Positions 18,794 to 28,128 of a stretch of DNA of 28,384 nucleotides are shown here, one piece after another (the first letter of the stretch is position 1; each line of letters starts with the position of its first letter). The stretch covers positions 1-28,384 of the forward strand of contig JACKBR010000060.1 of assembly GCA_020634495.1 (NCBI GenBank), read 5' to 3'. The DNA comes from Ardenticatenaceae bacterium. Its GTDB lineage: Bacteria > Chloroflexota > Anaerolineae > Promineifilales > Promineifilaceae. The notes under the pieces were generated by a model, which was not told where the DNA came from, ran no database searches, and saw only the letters and a list, made by a program, of their open reading frames with translations. Made by a program: the position numbers and the translations under genes.

Positions 18794-19741
18794 ATGAATG
18801 TTCAATATGTTGCCCAACGATTGCTTACCGCTTTAGTCGTTTTGCTAGGCGTCACCTTTGCAGTTTTTCTCATCATCCAACTTGTGCCTGGCGATCCGGC
18901 GCGGGTAATTCTTGGTGTGCAGGCAAATGAAGAAAATGTGGCTGCCCTACGTGAACGTCTAGGTTTAAATGATCCCTTCCTGGTGCAATATGGCACCTGG
19001 CTGCAGAATGCGTTTCGGGGAGATTTGGGCAAAAGTTTAATTACAGGGCAAGAGGTAACGCCGCAAATTTTGCAGCGCCTTCCAGCAACTTTACAGTTGG
19101 CTGCGGCTGCCCTGGTTATTGGGCTGGCAATTGCCTTGCCTGCAGGCATCGTTTCGGCTTTGAAGCCGGGCAGCAAAGTTGATGTTTTTGCCTCGGTGTT
19201 AAGCCAGGTGGGGGTAGCTATCCCTGATTTTTGGATGGGGATCATGCTCATTTTGGTGTTTTCGCTGACGCTGGGCTGGCTGCCAGCTCGTGGCTACACA
19301 CCCATCCAGGAAGATTTTCTAGATTGGCTGCAACATATCATTTTACCGGCGGCCACGTTGGGGATTATTAGTGGGGCTATTCAGACGCGCTTTGTGCGCA
19401 GCGCCATGTTGGAAGTGCTCAGCGAGAACTATATTCGCACGGGTCATGCTAAGGGGTTGGCCGAGCGAAAGGTGATTATGGGTCATGCTTTGCCCAATGC
19501 GATGATTACGATTGTCACTATCATTGGTTTGCAAATCACGGCGTTGTTGAGTGCGGTGGTGGTGGTGGAGGTTGTCTTTGGCTGGCCGGGTTTGGGGCGG
19601 CTGGCGCTGGACGCGGTTTTAGACCGGGATTATCCATTGTTGCAGGGTACGGTTTTGGCGATGGCTTCTATGTTGACGCTGGTCAATCTAGGCGTAGATT
19701 TGCTTTATTTTGTACTTGATCCACGCATCGAATATGCCTAA
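18794..19741 (+). CDS. dppB: Dpp/Opp-type ABC transporter permease, DppB-like
   Basis: 315 residues from ATG 18794 (MNVQYVAQRLLTALVVLLGV), supported by AGGA six bases upstream and by the usual DppB N-terminus. The frame is open back to 18665 but the extra part would translate the palindromic element and hairpin. It is an inner-membrane permease with six expected helices: an N-terminal one with FLIIQLVPGDPARVILG after it, then the binding-protein-dependent transport domain. The cytoplasmic EAA-type loop is YIRTGHAKGLAERKVIMGHA followed by LPNA, which docks on the ATPases. It ends DLLYFVLDPRIEYA as in DppB/OppB. It pairs with the DppC-like permease encoded one gene downstream. Confidence 0.95.
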   Translation: MNVQYVAQRLLTALVVLLGVTFAVFLIIQLVPGDPARVILGVQANEENVAALRERLGLNDPFLVQYGTWLQNAFRGDLGKSLITGQEVTPQILQRLPATLQLAAAALVIGLAIALPAGIVSALKPGSKVDVFASVLSQVGVAIPDFWMGIMLILVFSLTLGWLPARGYTPIQEDFLDWLQHIILPAATLGIISGAIQTRFVRSAMLEVLSENYIRTGHAKGLAERKVIMGHALPNAMITIVTIIGLQITALLSAVVVVEVVFGWPGLGRLALDAVLDRDYPLLQGTVLAMASMLTLVNLGVDLLYFVLDPRIEYA

Positions 19742-19753
19742 ACGGAAAAACAG

Positions 19754-20680
19754 ATGACTTATTCAATCGTTGCCCGCGATCCGGAAACTGGCCAGCTTGG
19801 TGTGGCGGTGCAAACTTTTAATCTGGCTGTGGGCACCTGGGTTCCGTGGGCGGCGGGGGGCGTGGGAGCCGTGGCTACGCAAGCGGTAGCTGAGCGGCGG
19901 TATGGTACGTCGGGCTTGGATTTGATGCGTGGGGGGTATACGGCCGTACAAACCCTAAACGCCCTCTTAGCCACCGATCCCAAACGAGATTTTCGTCAAG
20001 TTTCTATGATCGACAGCGCCGGAAACATCGCTACCCATACCGGCGAGTCTTGTTTGCCTGAAGCTGGCAGCTTTGTGGGCGATACTTTTTGTACGCAGGC
20101 CAACATGATGCTGCGCAATACCGTTTGGCAGGCCATGGCGGCGGCTTACGAGGCGGCAGAGGGGGATTTGGCTAATCGCTTGCTGGCGGCTCTGGACGCA
20201 GCTCAAGCAGAAGGGGGGGATATGCGTGGTAAGCAAACGGCCGCTTTGCTCATTGTAGACAGTAAACCATCTCCCATTCCCCTGATTGATTTGCGTGTTG
20301 ACCATGATCCGAACCCGCTGGTAGAAATGCGCCGCCTGCTGCGGCTGCACCGGGCCTACGCGCTTGAATACCAAATTGTAGACCTTGTGGAGAATGGAGA
20401 ACCAGGGCAGGTTTATGAACTGATCCAGCAAATTTTTGAGCTGGCCCCAGATGAACCTTACCTGCACTGTTTGTGTGCCTTACATTTAGAGCGAGCTTTG
20501 GGACTGCGGAAGGAGGCAACGGCCGTTTTGCAAGCCCTCATCCAAAAAGACCCCAGGTGGCGCACCTACCTGGAACGAGAAATAATGGCCAGCCAATCAT
20601 CTGCCTGGCCTGCCCTCGATCCCCACCTGTTACGCGCCCTGGATCATCAACCAAAAAGCAGCATGGAGAAAAACGGATGA
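19754..20680 (+). CDS. DUF1028 family protein (Ntn-hydrolase-like) within the peptide-transport operon
   Basis: 308 residues. Residues 1-200 match the DUF1028 pattern: MTYSIVARDPETGQLGVAVQ, VGTWVPWAAGGVGAVATQA, YGTSGLDLMRGGYTA, RQVSMIDSAGNIATHTGE, and GGDMRGKQTAALLIVDS. The family is classed with N-terminal-nucleophile hydrolases; after Met removal Thr2 would be the free N-terminal residue, consistent with but not proof of such a mechanism. Residues 225-285 look like two TPR-type helical hairpins (VYELIQQIFELAPDEPYLHC). There is no signal peptide, so it is probably cytoplasmic. It sits between dppB and dppC and overlaps dppC by ATGA, so it should be made together with the transporter. The inferred role is hydrolysis of an amide or peptide brought in by it. 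Contains two ACGGCCGT copies. Confidence 0.9.
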   Translation: MTYSIVARDPETGQLGVAVQTFNLAVGTWVPWAAGGVGAVATQAVAERRYGTSGLDLMRGGYTAVQTLNALLATDPKRDFRQVSMIDSAGNIATHTGESCLPEAGSFVGDTFCTQANMMLRNTVWQAMAAAYEAAEGDLANRLLAALDAAQAEGGDMRGKQTAALLIVDSKPSPIPLIDLRVDHDPNPLVEMRRLLRLHRAYALEYQIVDLVENGEPGQVYELIQQIFELAPDEPYLHCLCALHLERALGLRKEATAVLQALIQKDPRWRTYLEREIMASQSSAWPALDPHLLRALDHQPKSSMEKNG

Positions 20681-21600
20681 CCACACCAGCTTCCCTGGAC
20701 GTATCGACTTTGCCAGACGAACAGTTCGTCAAATCGGAGGGGTTTTGGCAGACTACCTTGCGCCGCTTGCTCAAACATCCAATCGGCCGTATTGGGGCAA
20801 TAATTGTGGCGGTTCTGGTGATTATGGCCATATTTGGCCCACTGTTAAGCCCCTACGATCCCAATGCGATTGATTTTGAAATTCGCTTTTTGCCCCCCAC
20901 CTGGAGCCACCCCTTTGGCACAGATGATTTTGGCCGGGATACCTTCAGCCGCGTCATGTATGGGGCGCGGATTTCCCTGTTGGTGGGCGTCATCGCCGTC
21001 AGCATTGCCGGGACGCTGGGCACCTTTTTGGGCTTGATTGCTGGCTACACCACCCGCCGCTGGCTCGATGAAATCATTATGCGGGCGATGGACATTCTCT
21101 TTGCCTTCCCCGCCATTTTGTTGGCCATTGCCATTTTGGCGGCGCTGGGCAAAGGAATTGCCAATGCGATGATTGCCATTGGCCTGGTTTATACGCCGAT
21201 TTTTGCCCGAATCGCCCGTGGCGCGGTGCTTTCTGTGCGCAGTGAGGAGTATGTAACGGCCGCACGCGCCCTGGGTACGCGCAACGGCGTCATTTTGCTG
21301 CGCCACATCCTGCCCAACTCGCTGGCTCCGCTAATTGTGGAAACCTCTTTGAGTTTGGCTTTTGCCATCCTGGCAGAAGCGGCATTGAGCTTTTTTGGTT
21401 TGGGAACTCAGCCGCCTGACCCTAGCTGGGGACGCATGTTGTCAGAGGGGCGAGCTTATTTTCAGCAATCGATTTGGATGGCGCTTTTTCCAGGTTTGGC
21501 CATTATGTTTTCGGTGATGGGTTTTAATTTTTTGGGGGATGGCCTGCGCGATGCGCTTGATCCCAAGATGAAGCAGATGCTAGAAATGCGAGGGAAATGA
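20677..21600 (+). CDS. dppC: Dpp/Opp-type ABC transporter permease, DppC-like
   Basis: 307 residues from ATG 20677 (MTTPASLDVSTLPDEQFVKS), which overlaps the preceding stop by ATGA and has GGAGA seven bases upstream; a longer open frame from 20473 is only the shadow of the DUF1028 gene. The cytoplasmic N-terminal segment with FWQTTLRRLLKHPIGRIGAI leads into the first helix. HPFGTDDFGRDTFSRVMYGARIS follows as in DppC/OppC N-terminal regions. The EAA loop is EEYVTAARALGTRNGVILLR followed by HILPNSLAP. It ends NFLGDGLRDALDPKMKQMLE. This is the second half of the membrane channel, paired with the DppB-like protein. Confidence 0.96.
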   Translation: MTTPASLDVSTLPDEQFVKSEGFWQTTLRRLLKHPIGRIGAIIVAVLVIMAIFGPLLSPYDPNAIDFEIRFLPPTWSHPFGTDDFGRDTFSRVMYGARISLLVGVIAVSIAGTLGTFLGLIAGYTTRRWLDEIIMRAMDILFAFPAILLAIAILAALGKGIANAMIAIGLVYTPIFARIARGAVLSVRSEEYVTAARALGTRNGVILLRHILPNSLAPLIVETSLSLAFAILAEAALSFFGLGTQPPDPSWGRMLSEGRAYFQQSIWMALFPGLAIMFSVMGFNFLGDGLRDALDPKMKQMLEMRGK

Positions 21601-21603
21601 TTC

Positions 21604-22611
21604 ATGGCGCACCTGTTAAAAGTTGAGAATTTGCAAACTGAATTTCATACGGCCGAAGGCGTCGTTAAAGCGGTCAATGGCATTTCTTACACGCTGGACG
21701 AGGGGGAGATTTTGGGCATCGTGGGGGAGAGCGGCAGCGGTAAAAGTGTGGGCGTGCTTTCTTTATTGCAGCTATTGCCCCAACCACCGGCGCATATCAA
21801 GGGGGGAACGGCCGTTTTCGATGGCCAAGATTTGCTGCAAATGTCCCCCCCAGAAATCCGCTCCGTGCGTGGCAACCAAATATCCATCATCTTCCAAGAC
21901 CCCATGACCTCGCTGAATCCCGTCCTGAAAATCGGCAAGCAAATTGGTGAAGCATTGCAGCTGCACCTGGGCCTTAGTGAAGATCAGGCCCGCCAGCGAA
22001 CCATTGAGCTGCTGACCCATGTCGGCATCCCCATGGCCGAGCAGCGGGTGGACCAATACCCGCACCAGCTGTCTGGCGGGATGCGGCAGCGAGTTATGAT
22101 TGCCCTGGGCCTCTCCTGCAATCCACGCCTGCTGGTGGCCGATGAACCGACCACTGCCCTGGACGTGACCATCCAGGCGCAAATTATCGAACTGGTGCGC
22201 AATTTGCAAGCAGAAACCAACATGGCTGTTATCTGGATTACCCACGATTTGGGCGTGGTGGCCGGTTTGGCCGACAAAGTGATAGTGATGTACAGCGGGC
22301 ACGTTGTGGAATATGCCCCGGTTGATGCCCTGTTTGAAGACACGCGCCACCCTTACACGCTGGGGCTGCTGGCATCCTTGCCAGAAATAGAAAGTGGCAG
22401 CAATGATGATTTAAGAACGATTCGCGGCACACCGCCCGATTTAATCAATCTACCGCCTGGCTGCCCCTTTGCCCCGCGCTGCGATTTTGTCATCGACAAA
22501 TGCCTGGCTGAGAAGCCTCCGCTGATGCCGATGGGCGCAGATAGCCATTTTTCTGCTTGCTGGGTGGATGTCACTACAGGAGTTCCCGATAGTCAGGGCA
22601 CACCATCATGA
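21604..22611 (+). CDS. dppD: Dpp/Opp-type ABC transporter ATPase, DppD-like
   Basis: 335 residues starting three bases after dppC. The cytoplasmic ATPase powers peptide import together with the DppF-like subunit. Walker A GESGSGKS is at 41-48, Q-loop [10 protein letters not shown] at 97-106, signature LSGGMRQR at 156-163, Walker [13 protein letters not shown] at 176-187, and switch His214. The C-terminal oligopeptide-transporter extension contains four cysteines (Cys287, Cys293, Cys300, Cys319; CPFAPRC-x6-C spacing), the arrangement associated with an iron-sulfur site in some DppD proteins. One ACGGCCGT is read as Thr-Ala-Val in GTAVFDG. Confidence 0.96.
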   Translation: MAHLLKVENLQTEFHTAEGVVKAVNGISYTLDEGEILGIVGESGSGKSVGVLSLLQLLPQPPAHIKGGTAVFDGQDLLQMSPPEIRSVRGNQISIIFQDPMTSLNPVLKIGKQIGEALQLHLGLSEDQARQRTIELLTHVGIPMAEQRVDQYPHQLSGGMRQRVMIALGLSCNPRLLVADEPTTALDVTIQAQIIELVRNLQAETNMAVIWITHDLGVVAGLADKVIVMYSGHVVEYAPVDALFEDTRHPYTLGLLASLPEIESGSNDDLRTIRGTPPDLINLPPGCPFAPRCDFVIDKCLAEKPPLMPMGADSHFSACWVDVTTGVPDSQGTPS

Positions 22612-22620
22612 ATAACAAGC

Positions 22621-22676
22621 AACCTCCCGGAGGTTTTGTCTCAGACGATCATCAAGGATCAAACCTCCGGGAGGTT
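22621..22676. repeat. Paired odd-palindrome element between dppD and dppF
   Basis: AACCTCCCGGAGGTTT (22621-22636) and its exact reverse complement AAACCTCCGGGAGGTT (22661-22676) are separated by 24 bases. Each arm is a 7+1+7 palindrome with one central base, C on the left and G on the right. It begins nine bases after the dppD stop and ends before the dppF ribosome site, inside an otherwise tight operon. Confidence 0.85.
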
Positions 22677-22696
22677 ATTTTCACTGGAGAATCACG

Positions 22697-23683
22697 ATGA
22701 CTACTAAACGAGCCCTGGTTGAGGTTAAGGGGCTAAAGAAATATTTCCCGGTGCGTAGAGGCATCTTTCGCCGCGAAACCGTGCAGGTGAAGGCAGTTGA
22801 CGGCGTCTCGTTTGACGTGTTCGAGCAGGAAACGCTGGGACTCGTGGGCGAAAGCGGCTGCGGCAAATCGACCACCGGTAACACCATTTTGCGGCTGCAT
22901 ACACCCACTGCTGGCACTGTCCATTTTGATGGTACTGATCTGGCCTCGGTGCATGGGGAAAAGCTGCGCCAGATGCGGCAGCACATTCAGATGATTTTCC
23001 AAAATCCGTATGCGTCGCTCAATCCGCGTTTAACGGTGGGGCAGATTGTAGGGGAACCGCTGCGCACCTTTAAGCCAGAGATGGGCAAACGCGCCCGCGA
23101 GGAACAAATTCAGGAATTGTTGAAATTGGTGGGGTTGAATCCGGCTTTCATCAACCGCTATCCGCACGAATTTTCTGGCGGGCAGCGGCAGCGCATTGGC
23201 ATTGCCCGCGCCCTGGCGCTAGACCCGGCCTTCATTGTGTGTGATGAGCCGATTGCTGCGTTGGACGTTTCTATTCAAGCGCAGGTGGTGAATTTGCTGC
23301 GGCGGCTGCAAGAGCAGTTGGGGCTGACTTACCTGTTTATTTCCCATGATTTGAGCATGGTGCGCTTTATCTCTGACCGGATTGCGGTGATGTATTTGGG
23401 TAAAATTGTGGAGATTGCCGAGAAGCAGGCGCTGTACCAAAATCCACAGCATCCTTATTCACAGGCGCTGCTGAGTGCCGTGCCGGTGGCCAATCCCAAA
23501 GTGGAGCGCACGCGGCAGCAAATCATTCTGAAGGGGGATGTACCCAGCCCGGCCAATCCGCCAAAGGGATGCAACTTTAACACACGCTGCCCGGTGGCCT
23601 TTGCCCGCTGTTTTGAGGAAGAGCCGGAATTGCAGGAAATAGCCACAGGGCACTGGGGCGCTTGCCATCTCAATGACCGTTAG
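22697..23683 (+). CDS. dppF: Dpp/Opp-type ABC transporter ATPase, DppF-like
   Basis: 328 residues; GGAGA lies seven bases before ATG. It is the second ATPase of the peptide importer. Walker [10 protein letters not shown] is at 51-59, Q-loop [10 protein letters not shown] at 101-110, signature FSGGQRQRI at 159-167, Walker [13 protein letters not shown] at 179-190 (DEPVSALD is more common), and switch His217. The N-terminal [20 protein letters not shown] is typical of DppF. The C-terminal extension has four cysteines (Cys292, Cys298, Cys305, Cys323) with the same spacing logic as in the DppD-like protein. The last 11 bases overlap the next gene. Confidence 0.96.
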   Translation: MTTKRALVEVKGLKKYFPVRRGIFRRETVQVKAVDGVSFDVFEQETLGLVGESGCGKSTTGNTILRLHTPTAGTVHFDGTDLASVHGEKLRQMRQHIQMIFQNPYASLNPRLTVGQIVGEPLRTFKPEMGKRAREEQIQELLKLVGLNPAFINRYPHEFSGGQRQRIGIARALALDPAFIVCDEPIAALDVSIQAQVVNLLRRLQEQLGLTYLFISHDLSMVRFISDRIAVMYLGKIVEIAEKQALYQNPQHPYSQALLSAVPVANPKVERTRQQIILKGDVPSPANPPKGCNFNTRCPVAFARCFEEEPELQEIATGHWGACHLNDR

Positions 23684-25907
23684 CGAAATAATTAACCACG
23701 CGGAAAATAGCAGGTATAAGCTTCCGTTAACTGTTGCGTTTATTGCCCTGGCCGGTCTGATGCTAGAGATTGGGCTGACGCGGCTGTTTTCGGTGTTGTT
23801 TTTTCCGCCTGCTGTGTTTGGCATTTTGTCGCTGGCGATTTTAGGGATTGGGTTGGGGGCGGCGTTGGTGACGTGGCAGGCCCGCTGGTGTGATCGGGGG
23901 CGTGTGCCATTTTATCTTGGCCTGGCGGCTGTTGGCGTGGTGGCGGTAACGGCCGTTTCCACCACACCCTCATTGCAAATCATCCTTTTTGGCCTGGTAG
24001 TGCTGCCTTATCTTTTCATGGGCATGGCGCTGACCTCATTGTTTAGCGACACGCCCCAGCGCAGCCCGCAATTGTATCTGGCTGACCTGGTTGGCGCTGG
24101 GTTGGGGGCGCTGTTGGCCGTGCCGCTGCTGAACTGGTTGGGTGGTTTGAATGGGGTGCTGAGTACGGCCGTTCTGCTGGCAGTGGCGGGCTGGTTGGGT
24201 GGAAAACGGCCGTTTTCAGCAATGTTGCTCCTTGGCGTGACGGTCATTATTTTTGCCAGCCAGCTCCTGTTCCCCTGGCTCCACCTCAGCATGGCCCAGC
24301 TGCCAACTGAAAAACCGATGGGCGAAACGCTTGCCGCTGCGGGCAGCGCCATCATCGATACCCGTTGGGACGCCTTTGCCCGCACCGATCTCGTGGCCCT
24401 TGGCAACGGTGGCCCTTACCGGCTGTACCTGGATGGCGCAGCCGGGTCGGTGATGCCGCCAGCAGTTGACAATGACTTTTTGTGGAACGACATCGGCTTC
24501 TTTCCCTTTGCCACGGAGCAGCCGCAGCGCGTGTTCCTCATTGGGCCGGGCGGGGGGCTGGACGTTTGGTTTGCTTTGCAAAGCGGCGCGGCTGAAATTG
24601 TGGGGGTTGAGGTCAATCCGACGTCCGTTGATTTGGTTACGGAATATGCTGCTTATAATGGCGGATTGTATGAAAGCCCACAGGTTGACATAATCGTTGA
24701 TGACGGCCGTTCCGTGTTGCAGCGCCATGACAGCCAATACGACCTCATTTTCCTCTCGCAATTGGTAACTTTGGCGGCAGAGCGCAGCGGCTATTCGCTG
24801 GTAGAAAATGATGCCTACACTGTGGAAGCATTTGGCGAATATCTCGATCACCTGACGCCCAACGGCCAGATTGGCATTAAACTGTACGATGAACCAACCC
24901 TCACCCGCGCCCTGTCTACCGCGCTGGCGGCTTTTCGCCAGCGGGGGCTTACGGATCAGGAAGGGTTGCAGCACATCATTGCTCTTTTAGACGGGAACGC
25001 CCAGCCGCCGATTCCCCTGCTGGTCATTAGCAAGACGCCGTTTTCCCGTGATGATGTGCTGTCGCTGGGGGCGGTGGCGCAGCAGGTGGGGTTTACGCCG
25101 CTGTTTTTGCCCGGCGTGCTGGCCCAGCCGCCGCTGGACGGCGTGGCCGCTGGCACAATCTCCTTTGCCGAGGTGATTGCTGAGGCAGACGATGACCTTT
25201 CGCCAACGACAGACAATCGGCCGTTTTTTTACCAATTTGAGCGTGGCATTCCGCAGACATTACGGCCGTTGCTGTGGGGCGTGCTTGTTGTCTTGCTTGT
25301 GGGATTGGTCTTGCTAATTTGGTACCAACGGCAAACGGCCGTGGGGCGCTTGAGCATGAGTGCGCCCATTTATTTTGCCGGGTTAGGGCTGGGCTTCATT
25401 TTGGTGGAAATTGGTGTGATTCAGCAGACGCGCCTCTTTTTAGGCCATCCCACCACAGCCACGACGGTGGTGCTGGCAACATTGCTCATTGGCGGCGGGC
25501 TGGGCAGTGGCCTGGCGGGCCAGTGGGTGAAAGGCAGCCGCTTTGCGGCAAATCCACCGCTGGCTGTGATTTTACTGCTGGCCGTGTGGCTGCTGCTTTG
25601 GCCCTGGCTGCGAGGCCAATTTGCTGGAGCCGAGCTGGCCGTGCGCGTTTTGATCGTCGTTCTGACGCTGCTGCCGCTTAGCCTGGCGATGGGGATGCCT
25701 TTCCCGCTGGGGTTGCGGGCAGTTGCGGCTAAAAATCAGCGGCAGGTGGCGCTGGCCTGGGCGGTGAATGGGGTCATGAGTGTGGCCGGTTCCGTGCTGG
25801 CGGTGGCGGTGGCAATTTTGTGGGGCTTTACGGCCGTTTTGCTCATTGGTGGTCTGGCGTATGGTGTGGTGGCGGGAACGGCCGTGTGGCACAGGCCAGG
25901 GCAATGA
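23673..25907 (+). CDS. Fused multi-pass membrane protein with spermidine-synthase/methyltransferase-like domain
   Basis: 744 residues. About six N-terminal helices (residues 15-215) precede a soluble Rossmann domain (about 240-520) and then about six C-terminal helices (535-740). The soluble domain has a SAM-type motif [16 protein letters not shown] (about 286-301) with the acidic partner VGVEVNP, and DDGRSVL (343-349), all as in spermidine synthases. Where these have an Asp-rich catalytic motif after the fourth strand, this protein reads YDLIFLSQL (about 356-364). Aminopropyl transfer is therefore doubtful; a methyltransferase or lipid/sugar modifying role is possible. The start overlaps dppF by 11 bases in another frame with no clear ribosome site. 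It has eight ACGGCCGT copies, the densest cluster in the window; one lies in the DGR motif itself. Confidence 0.8.
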   Translation: MTVSEIINHAENSRYKLPLTVAFIALAGLMLEIGLTRLFSVLFFPPAVFGILSLAILGIGLGAALVTWQARWCDRGRVPFYLGLAAVGVVAVTAVSTTPSLQIILFGLVVLPYLFMGMALTSLFSDTPQRSPQLYLADLVGAGLGALLAVPLLNWLGGLNGVLSTAVLLAVAGWLGGKRPFSAMLLLGVTVIIFASQLLFPWLHLSMAQLPTEKPMGETLAAAGSAIIDTRWDAFARTDLVALGNGGPYRLYLDGAAGSVMPPAVDNDFLWNDIGFFPFATEQPQRVFLIGPGGGLDVWFALQSGAAEIVGVEVNPTSVDLVTEYAAYNGGLYESPQVDIIVDDGRSVLQRHDSQYDLIFLSQLVTLAAERSGYSLVENDAYTVEAFGEYLDHLTPNGQIGIKLYDEPTLTRALSTALAAFRQRGLTDQEGLQHIIALLDGNAQPPIPLLVISKTPFSRDDVLSLGAVAQQVGFTPLFLPGVLAQPPLDGVAAGTISFAEVIAEADDDLSPTTDNRPFFYQFERGIPQTLRPLLWGVLVVLLVGLVLLIWYQRQTAVGRLSMSAPIYFAGLGLGFILVEIGVIQQTRLFLGHPTTATTVVLATLLIGGGLGSGLAGQWVKGSRFAANPPLAVILLLAVWLLLWPWLRGQFAGAELAVRVLIVVLTLLPLSLAMGMPFPLGLRAVAAKNQRQVALAWAVNGVMSVAGSVLAVAVAILWGFTAVLLIGGLAYGVVAGTAVWHRPGQ

Positions 25908-25915
25908 ACCCTCCC

Positions 25916-25943
25916 TTGCCGAAGGTTGTTCCACTGCTATAAT
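25916..25943 (+). promoter_or_regulatory. Candidate promoter for the MFS gene
   Basis: TTGCCG (25916-25921), 16-base spacer, TATAAT (25938-25943) with the extended -10 dinucleotide TG just upstream (TGCTATAAT). Transcription would start near 25950, leaving a leader of about 108 bases before ATG 26058. Confidence 0.6.
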
Positions 25944-26057
25944 TTTGCATCATGTGCGGCTAAATAGTAGACATTTCAGTTTTATTCCCCCTTTTTGCGA
26001 AAAACAATTTGCAGCGTGAGCTTGCGCCGTGTGGGACTGCGCTCAAGAGGTTGTGTG

Positions 26058-27263
26058 ATGTCTACTATTTTTAAATCCTTCCGTTTTACCAATGTGCATA
26101 AAGTTGCACTGATTACATTCTTCTCCAGCCTTTACTTGTACGGGCATGTGGGGACGCTTTATTTGCAGGCCCGCAGCCTGAATTTACTTCAGGCCAGTTC
26201 AATCTGGTCTGTCATTGTGCTAACCATCTTTGTGGCAGAGGTGCCTACTGGCGTGGTTGCAGACAGGTTTGGGCGTAAAAAGTCCATTGTGGTGGCCTTG
26301 TTTTTGCAGCTTGTTGGTGAGGTTCTTTATCTTTTTGCCAGCAGCTACCTGGCTTTTGTGGGCATTGCCGTTTTGGCTGGCGTAGGTTTTGCTTTTTCCT
26401 CCGGCTGCATCGAGGCGTTGGTGTATGATTCGCTGCCAGAAGATAACCGGGAAGGCCAGATGAAGCAGGCGATGGGTTTGAACGGAGCAGCTTATTATTT
26501 GGCTTTCTTTTTTGCGCCAATTTTGGGTACGCTGTTGGTACCGCGCTTTACCCTCAATCGTTTTCTGGTGGCGGTGTTTTTGACAGCTTGCAGTGTGTTT
26601 GTTGCTTTGCTGATTGCCCTGTCTTTAGAGGAAGTGGATGACGAGCGAGATGTGGGGGAAACGGCCGTTACCATCCTGAAAAATGGCATCCACTGCATTC
26701 AGGGCAATCGCTTTTTGCTGTGGTTGGTGGGAGTTTCTACCTTCACCGCTACGTTTGCTGGAACGTTGAGCAGCCTGTACCAGCCTTATTTTGCCGCCTT
26801 CCACCTGACAGCAAGGGCGATGGGCCTTGCTTCGGCCATAGGGGCGCTGTTGGCGGTGGCTTTACAGAAGAACATCTTTCGTTTGGAGCGGCTCATAGGT
26901 AAAAGAGCGGCGTTTACCACGAGCATATTGCTGCCGGGATTTGGCTATTTACTGTTGGCCGTGGCCCCATCCCCCGCAGTAGCTTTTGTTGCCTTTTTGC
27001 TTACATATGGCACAGCAACCATGAAAGGGCCGCTGCTTTCCAGCTATCAAAACGGCGTTATCCCCGGCGAGATTCGCGCCACTGTTCTTTCATTCATCAA
27101 CATGCTGGTCAGTTTGTATGCTGCTGGTGTTGGTTTATTGATGGGCTGGCTGGCAGACCGCCATGTCGCACTGCCATTTTGGCTGGCCGCCGGACTCATT
27201 CTCTCGTTTGCTTTGCTGCTGCGGGTTGACAAAGTGATGCACCGGATAGGGACACCAAATTAG
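26058..27263 (+). CDS. MFS transporter
   Basis: 401 residues from ATG 26058 (MSTIFKSFRFTNVHKVALIT), chosen for AGAGG seven bases upstream; the open frame to 25995 adds a Cys/Arg-rich leader that is unlikely. About twelve membrane helices with the MFS loop 2-3 motif GVVADRFGRKKS (65-76) and acidic EVPTG just before it, a central cytoplasmic loop rich in Glu/Asp (EEVDDERDVGE), and a C-terminal half without a clear second motif. The sequence resembles drug/proton antiporter-like MFS proteins of unknown substrate. It has its own promoter candidate. Its stop codon overlaps the stop of the opposing methyltransferase gene by four bases. Confidence 0.88.
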   Translation: MSTIFKSFRFTNVHKVALITFFSSLYLYGHVGTLYLQARSLNLLQASSIWSVIVLTIFVAEVPTGVVADRFGRKKSIVVALFLQLVGEVLYLFASSYLAFVGIAVLAGVGFAFSSGCIEALVYDSLPEDNREGQMKQAMGLNGAAYYLAFFFAPILGTLLVPRFTLNRFLVAVFLTACSVFVALLIALSLEEVDDERDVGETAVTILKNGIHCIQGNRFLLWLVGVSTFTATFAGTLSSLYQPYFAAFHLTARAMGLASAIGALLAVALQKNIFRLERLIGKRAAFTTSILLPGFGYLLLAVAPSPAVAFVAFLLTYGTATMKGPLLSSYQNGVIPGEIRATVLSFINMLVSLYAAGVGLLMGWLADRHVALPFWLAAGLILSFALLLRVDKVMHRIGTPN

Positions 27264-27841
27264 CCAGTTTCCGATGGCTTCTGTACAAAAAACATGAAAA
27301 ACCGCGAATTTGATTTGAAGCCACTGTCTGGCTCTTCGTAAGTGTAGTCGATGTACTGATTGGCCAAAATGAGCCAATCGGGGTGATTTTCGGCGAAAAA
27401 TTGCTTGAGCTGCTGCTCTTTGGCTTTTGATTTATGCACAAAAAAGCAAATCAGCCCGCCGGAGTTGAGCCGCGCCGTGAGCGTGTCTAGCAGGGCCAAC
27501 TCCCTAGCCAAATCCTTCTTGTGAAAATGCAAAATTGAGTCCAGCACAATGACGTCGTAGGTTTGGCTGAAATCGTAATTGTGGAAGTCGGCAACGATGG
27601 CGTTGAGGCTGAGATGGCGTGCTTTGGCGGCAGCCATCATTTGGCCGATACCTCGTTGGGAAGCGTCAATGCCGGTGACATCGTAGCCCAGTTCTGCCAG
27701 AAAAAGCGCATCCCGCCCCTGGCCGCAGCCCACATCTAGCACGCTGCCTTTCGGTTCCCAATCACGCATAAAAGCCACAAATTCGGGATACGGCCGTCCA
27801 AATAAATTCTCTTGCTGGTAATGTTTATCATAGTTGCTCAT
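27260..27841 (-). CDS. Class I SAM-dependent methyltransferase
   Basis: 193 residues from ATG 27841 (MSNYDKHYQQENLFGRPYPE). Motif I VLDVGCGQG is at 34-42 with GYDVTGIDAS as the acidic strand-2 end, then IVADFHNYDF and YDVIVLDSILHF as motifs II-III. Size and the DKHY...FG start resemble TehB/UbiE-like small-molecule methyltransferases, but the substrate cannot be told. ACGGCCGT at 27790 lies in FGRPYP. Convergent with the MFS gene with no terminator between them. Confidence 0.88.
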   Translation of the reverse strand: MSNYDKHYQQENLFGRPYPEFVAFMRDWEPKGSVLDVGCGQGRDALFLAELGYDVTGIDASQRGIGQMMAAAKARHLSLNAIVADFHNYDFSQTYDVIVLDSILHFHKKDLARELALLDTLTARLNSGGLICFFVHKSKAKEQQLKQFFAENHPDWLILANQYIDYTYEEPDSGFKSNSRFFMFFVQKPSETG

Positions 27842-27845
27842 CGCC

Positions 27846-27889
27846 TTATCCTACCGTTCCTGGGTTGTTTGGTCTAACTGATAGGATAA
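27846..27889. promoter_or_regulatory. 8-bp inverted repeat upstream of the methyltransferase gene
   Basis: TTATCCTA (27846-27853) and TAGGATAA (27882-27889) are perfect inverted copies 28 bases apart, beginning five bases upstream of the methyltransferase start. It may be an operator or leader hairpin for that gene. Confidence 0.3.
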
Positions 27890-27907
27890 TCGCAAATTCC
27901 CTCATCG

Positions 27908-28020
27908 CCGGAGGCTGAAGCCATCCGGCTAGTTGTGGAAGCCCTTTGGGCTGCCCGAACGGGCTTTGAAAACAGGCCCTTTGGGCCTTACGTAGATAGC
28001 GGAGGCGTGAACGCCTCCGC
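27908..28020. repeat. Cluster of short palindromes between methyltransferase and GT4 genes
   Basis: Five hairpin-forming palindromes lie in 113 bases: CCGGAGGCT-GA-AGCCATCCGG (27908-27928), GCCCTTTGGGC (27941-27951), GCCCG-AA-CGGGC (27953-27964), AGGCCCTTTGGGCCT (27974-27988) and GCGGAGGCGT-GA-ACGCCTCCGC (27999-28020). No ORF. It lies between divergent genes and looks like a compound interspersed repeat; the last hairpin has a 10-bp stem. Confidence 0.7.
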
Positions 28021-28093
28021 GAGCATGGCTGAAAAACCAAGTTTGTGATTCCCCTATCTAACTGATTGCCGCGCAGATTTGAACGGCCGTTTC

Positions 28094-28102
28094 TGCTATA
28101 AT
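28094..28102 (+). promoter_or_regulatory. Extended -10 promoter element before the GT4 gene
   Basis: TGCTATAAT at 28094-28102 is a perfect extended -10; the same nine bases occur in the MFS promoter (25935-25943). No -35 hexamer is seen at standard spacing. ACGGCCGT at 28083 lies where the spacer would be. Confidence 0.5.
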
Positions 28103-28128
28103 CGGCGGCTCATGAAAGGATTTTGCTT

